Shown here: piece after piece, positions 17,817 through 25,341 of the stretch | Layout: each line of letters starts with the position of its first letter | Position numbering within the stretch: position 1 is the first letter of the stretch | From: Rhodospirillales bacterium | GTDB lineage: Bacteria; Pseudomonadota; Alphaproteobacteria; Rhodospirillales; WMHbin7 | Direction: 5' to 3' | Length of the DNA: 64,000 nt | Assembly: GCA_016214125.1 (NCBI GenBank) | Contig: JACRPC010000010.1 | Location: 34,175 to 98,174, forward strand | The notes under the pieces: model-generated | The model's database searches: none | Told to the model about the DNA's origin: nothing | The model's input: the letters and a program-made list of their open reading frames with translations, nothing else | Program-made: the position numbers and the translations under genes

Positions 17817-18986
17817 ATGGCCTGGAATCCGTCGGGCGGTGGCGGTGGACCCTGGGGCGGCGGCGGTTCGGGCGGTGGCTCGGGCGGCGGCGGCCCGTGG
17901 GGCGGCGGTGGCAATTCGGGCGGCGGCGGCCGCGACCCCTGGGGCCGCGGCGGCGGCGGGCCGATCCCCGATCTCGACGCCCTGATCCGCAAGGCCCAGG
18001 AGCGGATGCGCAACCTGTTCTCGGGCGGCGCCAAGGGCGGCGTTCTCCTGGTCGTGGGGCTGGTGGTGGCGTGGTTCCTGTGGGATGCGGTCTATCGCGT
18101 CCAGCCCGACGAGCAGGGCGTCGAAATGGTCTTCGGCGCCTTTTCCCGCACCACGCCGCCCGGCCTGCACATCAATTGGCCGGCGCCGATCGGCAAGGTC
18201 TACAAGCCCAGGGTCACCCGCATCAACCGCATCGAAGTGGGCTTCCGCTCGGTGGGCGAGGGGCGCGGCGCGCGGGGCTCGAGCATCCGCGACGTGCCCG
18301 AGGAAAGCCTGGTGCTGACCGGCGACGAGAACATCCTCGACATCGATTTCTTCGTGCTCTGGCGGATCAAGGACGCCAGCCGCTTCCTCTTCAAGGTCCG
18401 CGACCCGCAAGGCACGGTCAAGGTGGCGGCCGAAAGCGCCATGCGCGAAGTGATCGGCAAGACCCGCATCCAGCAGGCGCTGACCGAAGGCCGCAAGCAG
18501 ATCGAGCAGATGACCCACGGCCTGCTCCAGGAAATGCTCGATCATTACGAGGCCGGCATCGAGGTGATCGAGGTCAACATGCAGAAGGCCGATCCGCCGT
18601 CCCAGGTGGTCGACGCCTTCAACGACGTCCAGCGCGCCAAGGCCGACCGCGAGCGCCTGAGCAACGAGGCCGAGGCCTACCGCAACGACATCATCCCCAG
18701 GGCGCGCGGCGAATCCGAACGCCTGCTCCAGGAAGCCCAGGCCTACAAGGAACAGGTGACCAATCTGGCCGAAGGCGATTCCAAGCGCTTCCTGTCGGTC
18801 TATTCGGTCTACGCCAAGGCGCCGGAAGTGACGGCGCGGCGCATCTACATCGACACGCTGGAGCAGATCTTGAAGAACACCCACAAGGTGATCATCGACA
18901 AGCAGGCCACCGGCTCGGGAATCCTGCCCTATCTGCCCTTGCCGGAACTGAAGCCAGGGGCGCCCGCCCCGGGAGGCAAGCCATGA
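17817..18986 (+). CDS. hflK: FtsH protease modulator HflK
   Basis: HflK forms with HflC a large inner-membrane SPFH complex that surrounds and restrains the FtsH protease. The 389-residue protein has an unusual Gly-rich cytoplasmic N-terminus with repeated PWGGG blocks (residues 5-48), one membrane helix (about 75-95, GGVLLVVGLVVAWFLW), an SPFH/Band-7 domain (about 98-290) and a C-terminal coiled coil with repeated ERLLQEAQAYKEQ-like charge patterns. I chose the ATG at 17817, preceded by GGAGGG, over a TTG 18 bp upstream. Its stop overlaps the hflC start as ATGA. Confidence 0.95.
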   Translation: MAWNPSGGGGGPWGGGGSGGGSGGGGPWGGGGNSGGGGRDPWGRGGGGPIPDLDALIRKAQERMRNLFSGGAKGGVLLVVGLVVAWFLWDAVYRVQPDEQGVEMVFGAFSRTTPPGLHINWPAPIGKVYKPRVTRINRIEVGFRSVGEGRGARGSSIRDVPEESLVLTGDENILDIDFFVLWRIKDASRFLFKVRDPQGTVKVAAESAMREVIGKTRIQQALTEGRKQIEQMTHGLLQEMLDHYEAGIEVIEVNMQKADPPSQVVDAFNDVQRAKADRERLSNEAEAYRNDIIPRARGESERLLQEAQAYKEQVTNLAEGDSKRFLSVYSVYAKAPEVTARRIYIDTLEQILKNTHKVIIDKQATGSGILPYLPLPELKPGAPAPGGKP

Positions 18987-19861
18987 GCCCCGCCCGTCTG
19001 GCCATCCTGGGCGCCGTTCTTCTCGGCGCGGTCATCCTGCTCTTCGATTCGCTGTTCATTCTCGAACAGCAGCAGCAGGTCATCATCCGCCAATTCGGCA
19101 ATCCGGTGCGCGTCGTCGCCGAACCGGGCCTCAAATTCAAGCTGCCCTTCGTCCAGGACCTGGTGCTTTACGACAAGCGCCTCTTGGAAATGGACCCGCC
19201 GGCCGAGCAGGTGATCCTGTCCGACCAGAAGCGGCTTGATGTTGACACCTACACGCGCTACCAGATCACCGATCCGCTCCGCTTTTTCCAGGCCTTGGGC
19301 ACCGAGGAAATGGTGCGCTCGCAGTTGCGCCAGATCGTCAGCTCGGCCTTGCGCCGCGTTCTGGGCAACGTCACTATGGCCAGCCTCCTCTCCGAGGAGC
19401 GCACGACCATCATGACCGAGATTCAGAACCAGGTGAACGCCAACGCCCAGCGCTACGGCATCGAGGTGGTCGATGTCCGCATCCGCCGCGCCGACCTGCC
19501 CGAGGAAACCAGCCAGGCGATCTTCGAGCGCATGAAATCGGAGCGCGAGCGCGAAGCGCGCGAGAACCGCGCCCAGGGCAACGAGCGCGCCCAGCAGATC
19601 CGCTCGCGGGCCGAGCGCGAACGCACGGTCATCCTGGCCGAGAGCCAGAAGACCGCCCAGATCCTGCGCGGCGAGGGCGACGCCGAGGCCAACCGCATCT
19701 TCGCCGAGGCCTATGGCAAGGACCCGCAATTTTTCGCCTTCTACCGCTCGCTGCAGGCCTATCGCCAGGTGATCGGCGAGAAGGACACCACGTTGATCCT
19801 TTCCCCGGAAAACGAATTCTTCCGTTTCCTCAATTCCATGCCGGGCGGGCGGAGCCGTTAG
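18983..19861 (+). CDS. hflC: FtsH protease modulator HflC
   Basis: The 292-residue partner of HflK starts with one membrane helix (about 5-25) followed by the SPFH domain (EQQQQVIIRQFGNPVRVV...), a long charged helix with SEREREARENRAQG and AESQKTAQILRGEGDAEA, and the C-terminal FFAFYRSLQAYR motif typical of HflC. The start codon overlaps the hflK stop by ATGA, so equal synthesis of both subunits is likely. A DegP-family protease gene follows after about 170 bp, the usual order hflK-hflC-degP/mucD. Confidence 0.96.
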   Translation: MSPARLAILGAVLLGAVILLFDSLFILEQQQQVIIRQFGNPVRVVAEPGLKFKLPFVQDLVLYDKRLLEMDPPAEQVILSDQKRLDVDTYTRYQITDPLRFFQALGTEEMVRSQLRQIVSSALRRVLGNVTMASLLSEERTTIMTEIQNQVNANAQRYGIEVVDVRIRRADLPEETSQAIFERMKSEREREARENRAQGNERAQQIRSRAERERTVILAESQKTAQILRGEGDAEANRIFAEAYGKDPQFFAFYRSLQAYRQVIGEKDTTLILSPENEFFRFLNSMPGGRSR

Positions 19862-19950
19862 GCTCCGCCCGATTGGACGGGAACGATCCCAAACTGCCTC
19901 GATTGCGCCACAATTGGCGGGCATAAGAGCCGCCAAGGCTTGGCTCGGTT

Positions 19951-19979
19951 CTTGAAGGGGGACGGGTCGATCCTTACAT
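19951..19979 (+). promoter_or_regulatory. Candidate RpoH (heat-shock) promoter for degP
   Basis: CTTGAA at 19951 followed, 17 bp after its CTTG core, by CCTTACAT at 19972 resembles the alphaproteobacterial sigma-32 pattern CTTG-N17-CYTAT. It sits in the hflC-degP gap, fitting a heat-shock protease gene. If correct, transcription would start near 19987 and the in-frame ATG at 19978 could not be the start of translation. Confidence 0.4.
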
Positions 19980-20034
19980 GCTAGTCGAGCGTTCGTTTCC
20001 CCGCGCCATGCATTGCGTTTCGAGGAGAGGCCCC

Positions 20035-21552
20035 TTGTCCCGTCATTCGTCGTATCGGCCGGCAGCCCGCCCGGCCGTTCTGGATCACTCCCGGTTCCGC
20101 TGGCTGTCGGCCGCCCTGGTGGCGCTGGCCGCGCTGGCCTTCGCCCTGTCCGCCCAGGCGCGCGAGACCCCGGAGAGCTTCGCCGATCTGGCCGAGCGCT
20201 TGCTGCCGGCCGTGGTCAACATCTCGACCACCCAGACCATGCCCGAGCGCGGCGGCAAGGGTCCGGAAATGCCGCAATTCCCGCCCGGCTCGCCGTTCGA
20301 GGATTTCTTCAAGGAGTTCTTCGACCGCAACCGCCCGCCGGGCGGCGCGCCACGGAAGGCGACCTCGCTCGGTTCGGGCTTCGTCATCGATCCGGAAGGC
20401 TATGTGGTGACCAACAACCACGTCATCGCCGACGCCGACGAGATCAACGTCATTTTGCACGACAACATCTCGCTCAAGGCCGAGATCGTTGGGCGCGATT
20501 CCAAGACCGACATGGCGCTTCTGCGCATCAAGCCGCCCAAACCGCTGACCGCCGTCAAGTTCGGCAATTCCGACGAGACGCGGGTGGGCGACTGGGTGCT
20601 GGCGATCGGCAACCCCTTTGGGCTGGGCGGCACGGTGACGGCGGGCATCCTGTCGGCCCGGGCGCGCGACATCAATTCCGGCCCTTATGACGACTATCTG
20701 CAGACCGACGCCTCGATCAACCGCGGCAATTCGGGCGGCCCGATGTTCAACATGAAAGGCGAGGTGATCGGCATCAACACCGCCATCTTTTCGCCCTCGG
20801 GCGGTTCGGTCGGCATCGGCTTCGCCGTGCCGTCCAGCCTCGCCAAACCGGTGATCGACGATCTGCGCAAGTTCGGCCGCACCCGGCGCGGCTGGCTGGG
20901 CGTGCACATCCAAAGCGTCACCGACGAGATCGCCGAGAATCTCGGCATCAAGGACAAGGAGCAGCGCGGCGCCCTGGTGGCCAGCGTCACCCCGGGCGGC
21001 CCGGCCGAGAAGGCGGGCCTCAAGGCCGGCGACGTCATCATCCGCTTCGACGGCAAGAAGGTGACGGAAATGCGCCGCCTGCCGCGCATCGTTGCCGAGA
21101 CCGCGGTCGGCCGCGAGGCCGAGGTGGTGGTGCTGCGCGACGGCCGCAACGTCACCAGCAAAGTGATGGTGGGCGAACTGGAGGAGGCCGAACAGGCCGA
21201 AGCCAAGGCTCAGGCCGGCAAGCCCGGCAAGGGCGGCGCCCAGAGCAAGGTGGCGGCGCTGGGCCTTTCGGTGGCGACGCTCAACCCAGAGAACCGGCAG
21301 AAATACGAGCTGTCCGAAGATGCGCGCGGCCTGGTGGTGACCGAGGTCGAGGCCAACGGTCCGGCGGCCGAGAAGGGCCTGAAGCCCGGCGCGGTGCTGG
21401 TCGAGGCGGCGCAGAAGGAACTGGCGTCGCCCGCCGATCTGGTGGCCAAGGTCGAGGAAGCCCGCAAGGCTGGGCGCAAATCGATCCTGCTGCTGGTCGA
21501 TGGACCCCAGGGCCTGCGCTTCGTGGCGCTGCGCATCGAAGCCAAGAAGTAA
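20035..21552 (+). CDS. degP: Periplasmic serine protease DegP/HtrA (MucD-like)
   Basis: The 505-residue protein degrades or refolds damaged envelope proteins. After an N-terminal extension and a signal segment (LSAALVALAALAFALSAQA), the trypsin-like domain shows His in VTNNHVIADADE, Asp in DSKTDMALLRI and Ser in RGNSGGPMF. Two PDZ domains follow (about 285-375 and 400-500). I favour the TTG at 20035 because GAGGAGAGG precedes it by 4 nt and an upstream ATG at 19978 coincides with a possible promoter -10; the ATG at 19978 or 20008 cannot be excluded. It follows hflK-hflC, another quality-control module. Confidence 0.93.
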   Translation: MSRHSSYRPAARPAVLDHSRFRWLSAALVALAALAFALSAQARETPESFADLAERLLPAVVNISTTQTMPERGGKGPEMPQFPPGSPFEDFFKEFFDRNRPPGGAPRKATSLGSGFVIDPEGYVVTNNHVIADADEINVILHDNISLKAEIVGRDSKTDMALLRIKPPKPLTAVKFGNSDETRVGDWVLAIGNPFGLGGTVTAGILSARARDINSGPYDDYLQTDASINRGNSGGPMFNMKGEVIGINTAIFSPSGGSVGIGFAVPSSLAKPVIDDLRKFGRTRRGWLGVHIQSVTDEIAENLGIKDKEQRGALVASVTPGGPAEKAGLKAGDVIIRFDGKKVTEMRRLPRIVAETAVGREAEVVVLRDGRNVTSKVMVGELEEAEQAEAKAQAGKPGKGGAQSKVAALGLSVATLNPENRQKYELSEDARGLVVTEVEANGPAAEKGLKPGAVLVEAAQKELASPADLVAKVEEARKAGRKSILLLVDGPQGLRFVALRIEAKK

Positions 21553-21563
21553 GGCTTGACCCC

Positions 21564-22385
21564 GTGAGCGCCGCCGACTCCGTCCTGCGTCTGGTCGGAG
21601 CGGCGGCGATCGGCTATCTGGCGCTGGTCGCCATCATGTATGTCGCCCAGCGCCGTCTCCTTTATATCCCCGACCGCGCCCCGCCTTCACCGATCGCCGC
21701 CGGCCTTCCCGAGATGGCCGAGGAGCGGCTGGTCGCCGCCGATGGCGTGGCGCTGGGTGCGTGGTGGCGCCCGCCGCCCGAGGGCCGGGGTGTGGTCGTC
21801 TATCTGCACGGCAATGCCGGCAATCTGGCCAGCCTGACCGTCAAGCTTCGCCCCTATCTCGATTGGGGTCTGGGCGTGCTGGCGATCGATTGGCGGGGCT
21901 ACGGAAAGAGCGAAGGCAGCCCCACCGAGGACGGGCTCTACGCCGATGGCCGCGCCGCGCTCGATTTCCTGGCCGCCAAGGGGATCAGGCCGGAACGGGT
22001 GGCGCTGCATGGCGAATCGCTGGGCAGCGGCGTGGCGACCCAATTGGCGACCGAACGGCCGGTGGCTGCGCTCATTTTGGAAGCGCCCTACACGTCGGTC
22101 GCCGACATCGCCCAGCATCATTATCCCTATCTGCCGGCGCGCTGGCTGGTGAAGGACCGCTTCGATTCGCTGTCGCGCATCGCGGCGATCCGAGCGCCGA
22201 TCCTGATCATCCATGGCGAGGCCGACCACACCATTCCGGTCGATCACGGCAAGCGGCTGTTGGCGGCCGCAGGCGGCAAGGCCAAGGGCATCTTCCTGCC
22301 CGGCGCCAACCATGTCGATCTGTTCGACCGCGGGGTCTTCCGCGACATCCGCGCCTTCCTGGAGCCGCTGATCGCCAAAGCCTAG
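21564..22385 (+). CDS. Alpha/beta hydrolase, BEM46/ABHD13-like, membrane-anchored
   Basis: The 273-residue protein begins with an N-terminal hydrophobic helix (about 8-28) and then an alpha/beta hydrolase domain: YLHGNAGNLASL oxyanion region, nucleophile elbow HGESLGSGV, acidic residue in IIHGEADHTIP and catalytic His in GANHVDLF. The substrate is unknown. The start is a GTG 11 bp after the degP stop, so it may be the last gene of the hflKC-degP region. Its stop codon shares CTAG (22382-22385) with the convergent DUF1127 gene. Confidence 0.88.
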   Translation: MSAADSVLRLVGAAAIGYLALVAIMYVAQRRLLYIPDRAPPSPIAAGLPEMAEERLVAADGVALGAWWRPPPEGRGVVVYLHGNAGNLASLTVKLRPYLDWGLGVLAIDWRGYGKSEGSPTEDGLYADGRAALDFLAAKGIRPERVALHGESLGSGVATQLATERPVAALILEAPYTSVADIAQHHYPYLPARWLVKDRFDSLSRIAAIRAPILIIHGEADHTIPVDHGKRLLAAAGGKAKGIFLPGANHVDLFDRGVFRDIRAFLEPLIAKA

Positions 22386-22684
22386 CGCAGTTTGCGGGCC
22401 GGCAGATCGGTGGAGCCCCGGAGGTCGGTCGGATAAGGCGGCCGCCGGTCGGGCGCGGGAGCGGCATCCTTCCAGAAGGGCGTGTTGGCCTCCAGCCAGG
22501 CTTCGGAACGGCTAAGCCCGATATCCTTGAGCATCCGCGCGTCCATCGCCGCCAATTGCGCCCGGCCCCGGGCGTTCTGGTGCCAGTGCGCGATCCGGTC
22601 AAGCACGGCCCGCAGAAGCGAACGGGTGGTGACGAGCGGCGAGGCGGAAGCCAACGGGGGGCAGCACAAGGCGGGGCTTTTCAT
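22382..22684 (-). CDS. DUF1127 domain small protein
   Basis: The 100-residue protein contains a central DUF1127 helix-turn motif, RAQLAAMDARMLKDIGLSRS (about residues 41-60). DUF1127 proteins are small, basic and in some alphaproteobacteria bind RNA or adjust phosphate and C1 metabolism; the role here is unknown. GGAGAAG stands 4 nt before the ATG. The gene is divergent from a GcvA-like LysR regulator, a frequent pairing, and two inverted repeats lie between them. Confidence 0.85.
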   Translation of the reverse strand: MKSPALCCPPLASASPLVTTRSLLRAVLDRIAHWHQNARGRAQLAAMDARMLKDIGLSRSEAWLEANTPFWKDAAPAPDRRPPYPTDLRGSTDLPARKLR

Positions 22685-22705
22685 GGCGCTTCTCCAACGA
22701 CAAAA

Positions 22706-22766
22706 GATGAGGTATTCTCATCAATACGCTCGCTGAAATTACGAAACAAACGATGCTTTTTCATCG
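22706..22766. promoter_or_regulatory. Two inverted repeats in the DUF1127-LysR divergent spacer
   Basis: GATGAGGTATTCTCATC at 22706-22722 is a perfect 6-bp dyad with a 5-bp spacer, and CGATG-CTTTTT-CATCG at 22751-22766 is a second dyad. Centres are about 45 bp apart. Position and form fit recognition and activation sites for the adjacent LysR-type regulator, but binding is inferred. Confidence 0.5.
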
Positions 22767-22789
22767 ATATGCATAAAAAAATCTAATTC

Positions 22790-23692
22790 ATGCGCCGCTT
22801 GCCCCCCCTTTCGGCGCTACGCGCCTTCGAGGCCGCCGCCCGCCATTTGAGCTTCACCAAGGCGGCCGAGGAGCTGCATGTCACCCAGGCCGCCATCAGC
22901 CATCAGGTGAAGGCGCTGGAGGAGCATCTGGGCCGGCCCTTGTTCCGACGCCTGACCCGCGCCCTTCGCCTGACGCCGGCCGGCGAGGCCTATCGGCCAG
23001 TGCTGACCGAGGCCTTCGAGGCCATCGAGCGCGCCACCAGGCGCCTGCAGGCCGAAAGCGAGCGCCAAGGCGTGCTCAACATCAGCCTGACCCCGGCCTT
23101 CATGAGCCGGTGGCTGATCCCCAGGCTGGGCTACTGGCAGGAGGCACATCCCGAGATCGAGCTAAGGCTGACCAGCACGCCCAAGCTGGCCGATTTCAGC
23201 CGCGACGGCATCGATCTGGCGGTGCGCCACGGGCGCGGCGCCTGGCCGGGCCTGATCGCCCATCGTCTGTTCCAATCCGAGAACGTGCCGGTTTGCAGCC
23301 CCGCCCTGGTCAACGGTCCGCTGCCGCTGGCCAAGCCGGCCGATCTCGCCCACCACACCTTGCTGCATGATTTCGTCGAGCCCGAACTGTGGCGCATCTG
23401 GCTGGCGGCGGTGGGGGTGGAGGGCGTCGATCCCGATCGCGGCCTGCGCCTGAGCGACAGCGCCGACACCATCCAGGCGGCGATCGCCGGCTCGGGGGTG
23501 GCGATGACGCGCCGGGCCTTGATCGGTCTCGATCTGGCGGCGGGAAGGCTGGTGATCCCCTTCGACATCCGCCTGCCCAGCGAATACGCCTTCTACATCG
23601 TCTATCCCGAGGCCAGCGCCGAGCGGCCGATGATCCGGATGTTCCGCGATTGGGTGCTGGAGCAGGTGGCGGCGGAAACCCCGGGCGGGTGA
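22790..23692 (+). CDS. LysR-family transcriptional regulator, GcvA-like
   Basis: The 300-residue protein has an N-terminal winged helix (residues 5-65, LSALRAFEAAARHLSFTKAAEEL then VTQAAISHQVKALEEHLG) and a LysR substrate-binding domain. Overall pattern is that of the GcvA subfamily, where it often controls a divergent target. It faces the DUF1127 gene and is probably its regulator and its own repressor. No clear ribosome-binding site precedes the ATG; the leader is AT-rich (AAAAAAATCTAATTC). Its stop codon abuts the convergent SufU-like gene with no spacer. Confidence 0.9.
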   Translation: MRRLPPLSALRAFEAAARHLSFTKAAEELHVTQAAISHQVKALEEHLGRPLFRRLTRALRLTPAGEAYRPVLTEAFEAIERATRRLQAESERQGVLNISLTPAFMSRWLIPRLGYWQEAHPEIELRLTSTPKLADFSRDGIDLAVRHGRGAWPGLIAHRLFQSENVPVCSPALVNGPLPLAKPADLAHHTLLHDFVEPELWRIWLAAVGVEGVDPDRGLRLSDSADTIQAAIAGSGVAMTRRALIGLDLAAGRLVIPFDIRLPSEYAFYIVYPEASAERPMIRMFRDWVLEQVAAETPGG

Positions 23693-24121
23693 TTAGGATT
23701 TTCCCGCCGCGTCGAGCGCCTGGACCAGCGCGTCGAAGGGCAAGAGGGCGCAATCGTGGCGGCTCTTGTGGGCACCCAGGGGGGTGAAGACGGCCAGCTC
23801 GGCCCAGCCCTCGGGCGGAATCGCCCGGCCGTCCTTGAGCAGGGCGCGAAGATCAATCACCGCCTGTCTTGCCTGGGCAAGCGAGGCGCCCGGCGCCCGA
23901 ACACCCAGGATGGCGGCGGCGGCGCGGCACATCAGGCAACCTTTGACCTCATGGCTCAGGCGAGCGATCGTGCCCGCCTTCAGTTCGAGATCGATGGTGG
24001 CACGGTCGCCGCACAGCGGATTGTCGAGCGTGGCGCTCGATTTGGGCGGGGCAAGGCGGCCGGCGCCGGTTGCCGCCTGGGCCAGCCTTTTCACCTCGGC
24101 GTGATAGATCTCGTCGTTCAC
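23693..24121 (-). CDS. sufU: SufU/IscU-like Fe-S scaffold or sulfur-acceptor protein
   Basis: The 142-residue protein has the NifU-N/SufU fold with cysteines in NPLCGDRATI, GCLMCRAAA and RHDCALLPF, plus the Asp after the first Cys (GDR). It probably accepts persulfide sulfur from the cysteine desulfurase encoded immediately upstream (ATGA overlap). It is the last gene of a seven-gene overlapping run whose other members include XdhC, so its sulfur may serve Fe-S clusters, Moco enzymes or both. Confidence 0.88.
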   Translation of the reverse strand: MNDEIYHAEVKRLAQAATGAGRLAPPKSSATLDNPLCGDRATIDLELKAGTIARLSHEVKGCLMCRAAAAILGVRAPGASLAQARQAVIDLRALLKDGRAIPPEGWAELAVFTPLGAHKSRHDCALLPFDALVQALDAAGKS

Positions 24122-25341
24122 AGCAAAATCCTCCGCGCCTGATCGAGGCCCTTAAGCAGGGCGTCGATGTCGGCCTGGTCGTTGTAGGGGGCGAGGCTGG
24201 CGCGGCTCAAGGCCTCGACCCCGAAGGCCGCCATCAGGGGCTGGGCGCAATGATGGCCGCCGCGCAAGGCGACGCCCGAGCGATCGAGTATCTGGCAGAC
24301 ATCGTGCGGATGGGCGCCCGCCAGATCGAAGGCGAAAACCGGCAGACGGTTGGCGAGATCGCGGGGGCCGCACAGCCTTAGATCGTTGAAGGCGGCCAGC
24401 CCGTCGAGCAGCCTTTGCGACAACGCCGCCAGATGCGCGTGGATGGCCGGCCAGGGCAAGGCACCCAACCAATCGAGCGCCGCCCCCAGCCCCACCGCCT
24501 GGGCGATCGGCGGCGTGCCCGCCTCGAAGCGGCGCACCGGCGGGCCGAAGGTCGAATGCTGCAACTCGACATGGCCCACCATGCCGCCGCCGACCAGCAA
24601 GGGCGGCAGGCGTTCGAGCAAAGCGCGCCGCCCCCACAGCACGCCGATGCCGTTGGGACCGAAGCATTTGTGGCCGGCCAGCGCGTAGAAATCGCAGCCG
24701 AGCGCTTGCAGATCGAGCGGCCCGTGCGGGGCGCGCTGGGCGCCGTCGAGCACCAGGATGGCGCCGAAGGCGCTGGCGGCTTCAATCACCGGGGCCAATT
24801 CGCTCACCGCGCCGGTGACGTTCGAGGCATGGGTGAGCGCGATCACCTTGGTGCGCGGCCCGACCAAATCGGCCAGGCGGGAAAGATCGAGCCGTCCTTC
24901 CCTGGTCACCGGCAGGAAGCGCAGCTCGATGCCCTTCCTTCGGCCCACCTCCTGCCAGGGCAACAGGGCGCTGTGATGTTCGGCCACCGACAGCAGCACC
25001 TCGTCGCCGGCCTTCAGGCCCTCGCCCAGCCCGTGCGCGATCAGATTGAGCGCCGCCGTGGCGCCGCCGGTGAAGACGATCTCCTCGGCCGGCGCGTTGA
25101 GATAGCGGCCGCAGGCGGCCCGCGCGTTCTCGTAGGCCTCGAGCGCCCGCTCGGCCAGATGGTGGGTGCCGCGCTGGATGTTGCCGCGATTTTCGCGCTC
25201 GTGCCGGGCCACCGCCTCGATCACCCGCTCCGGGCATTGGGCGGTGGCGGCGTTGTCGAGATAATGCAACGGCGCGCCGCCGCCGCCCGGCCGGGCCAGG
25301 ATGGGAAATTCGGCCTTGAAGGCGGCCAAGTCGAAATTCAT
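24118..25341 (-). CDS. sufS: Group II cysteine desulfurase (SufS/CsdA/NifS4-like)
   Basis: The 407-residue PLP enzyme removes sulfur from cysteine as a persulfide. PLP lysine is in LAGHKCFGPNGIGVLWG, the phosphate-binding His in VAEHHSALLPW, and the persulfide Cys in LRGGHHCAQPLM. The start at 25341 is fixed by ATGA overlap with the preceding MocA-like gene; a longer frame to 25485 only shadows that gene. Context with xdhC and a MocA-like gene recalls Rhodobacter NifS4, which sulfurates the molybdenum cofactor held by XdhC. A SufS role in cluster assembly is equally possible; no other suf genes are in the window. Confidence 0.92.
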   Translation of the reverse strand: MNFDLAAFKAEFPILARPGGGGAPLHYLDNAATAQCPERVIEAVARHERENRGNIQRGTHHLAERALEAYENARAACGRYLNAPAEEIVFTGGATAALNLIAHGLGEGLKAGDEVLLSVAEHHSALLPWQEVGRRKGIELRFLPVTREGRLDLSRLADLVGPRTKVIALTHASNVTGAVSELAPVIEAASAFGAILVLDGAQRAPHGPLDLQALGCDFYALAGHKCFGPNGIGVLWGRRALLERLPPLLVGGGMVGHVELQHSTFGPPVRRFEAGTPPIAQAVGLGAALDWLGALPWPAIHAHLAALSQRLLDGLAAFNDLRLCGPRDLANRLPVFAFDLAGAHPHDVCQILDRSGVALRGGHHCAQPLMAAFGVEALSRASLAPYNDQADIDALLKGLDQARRILL

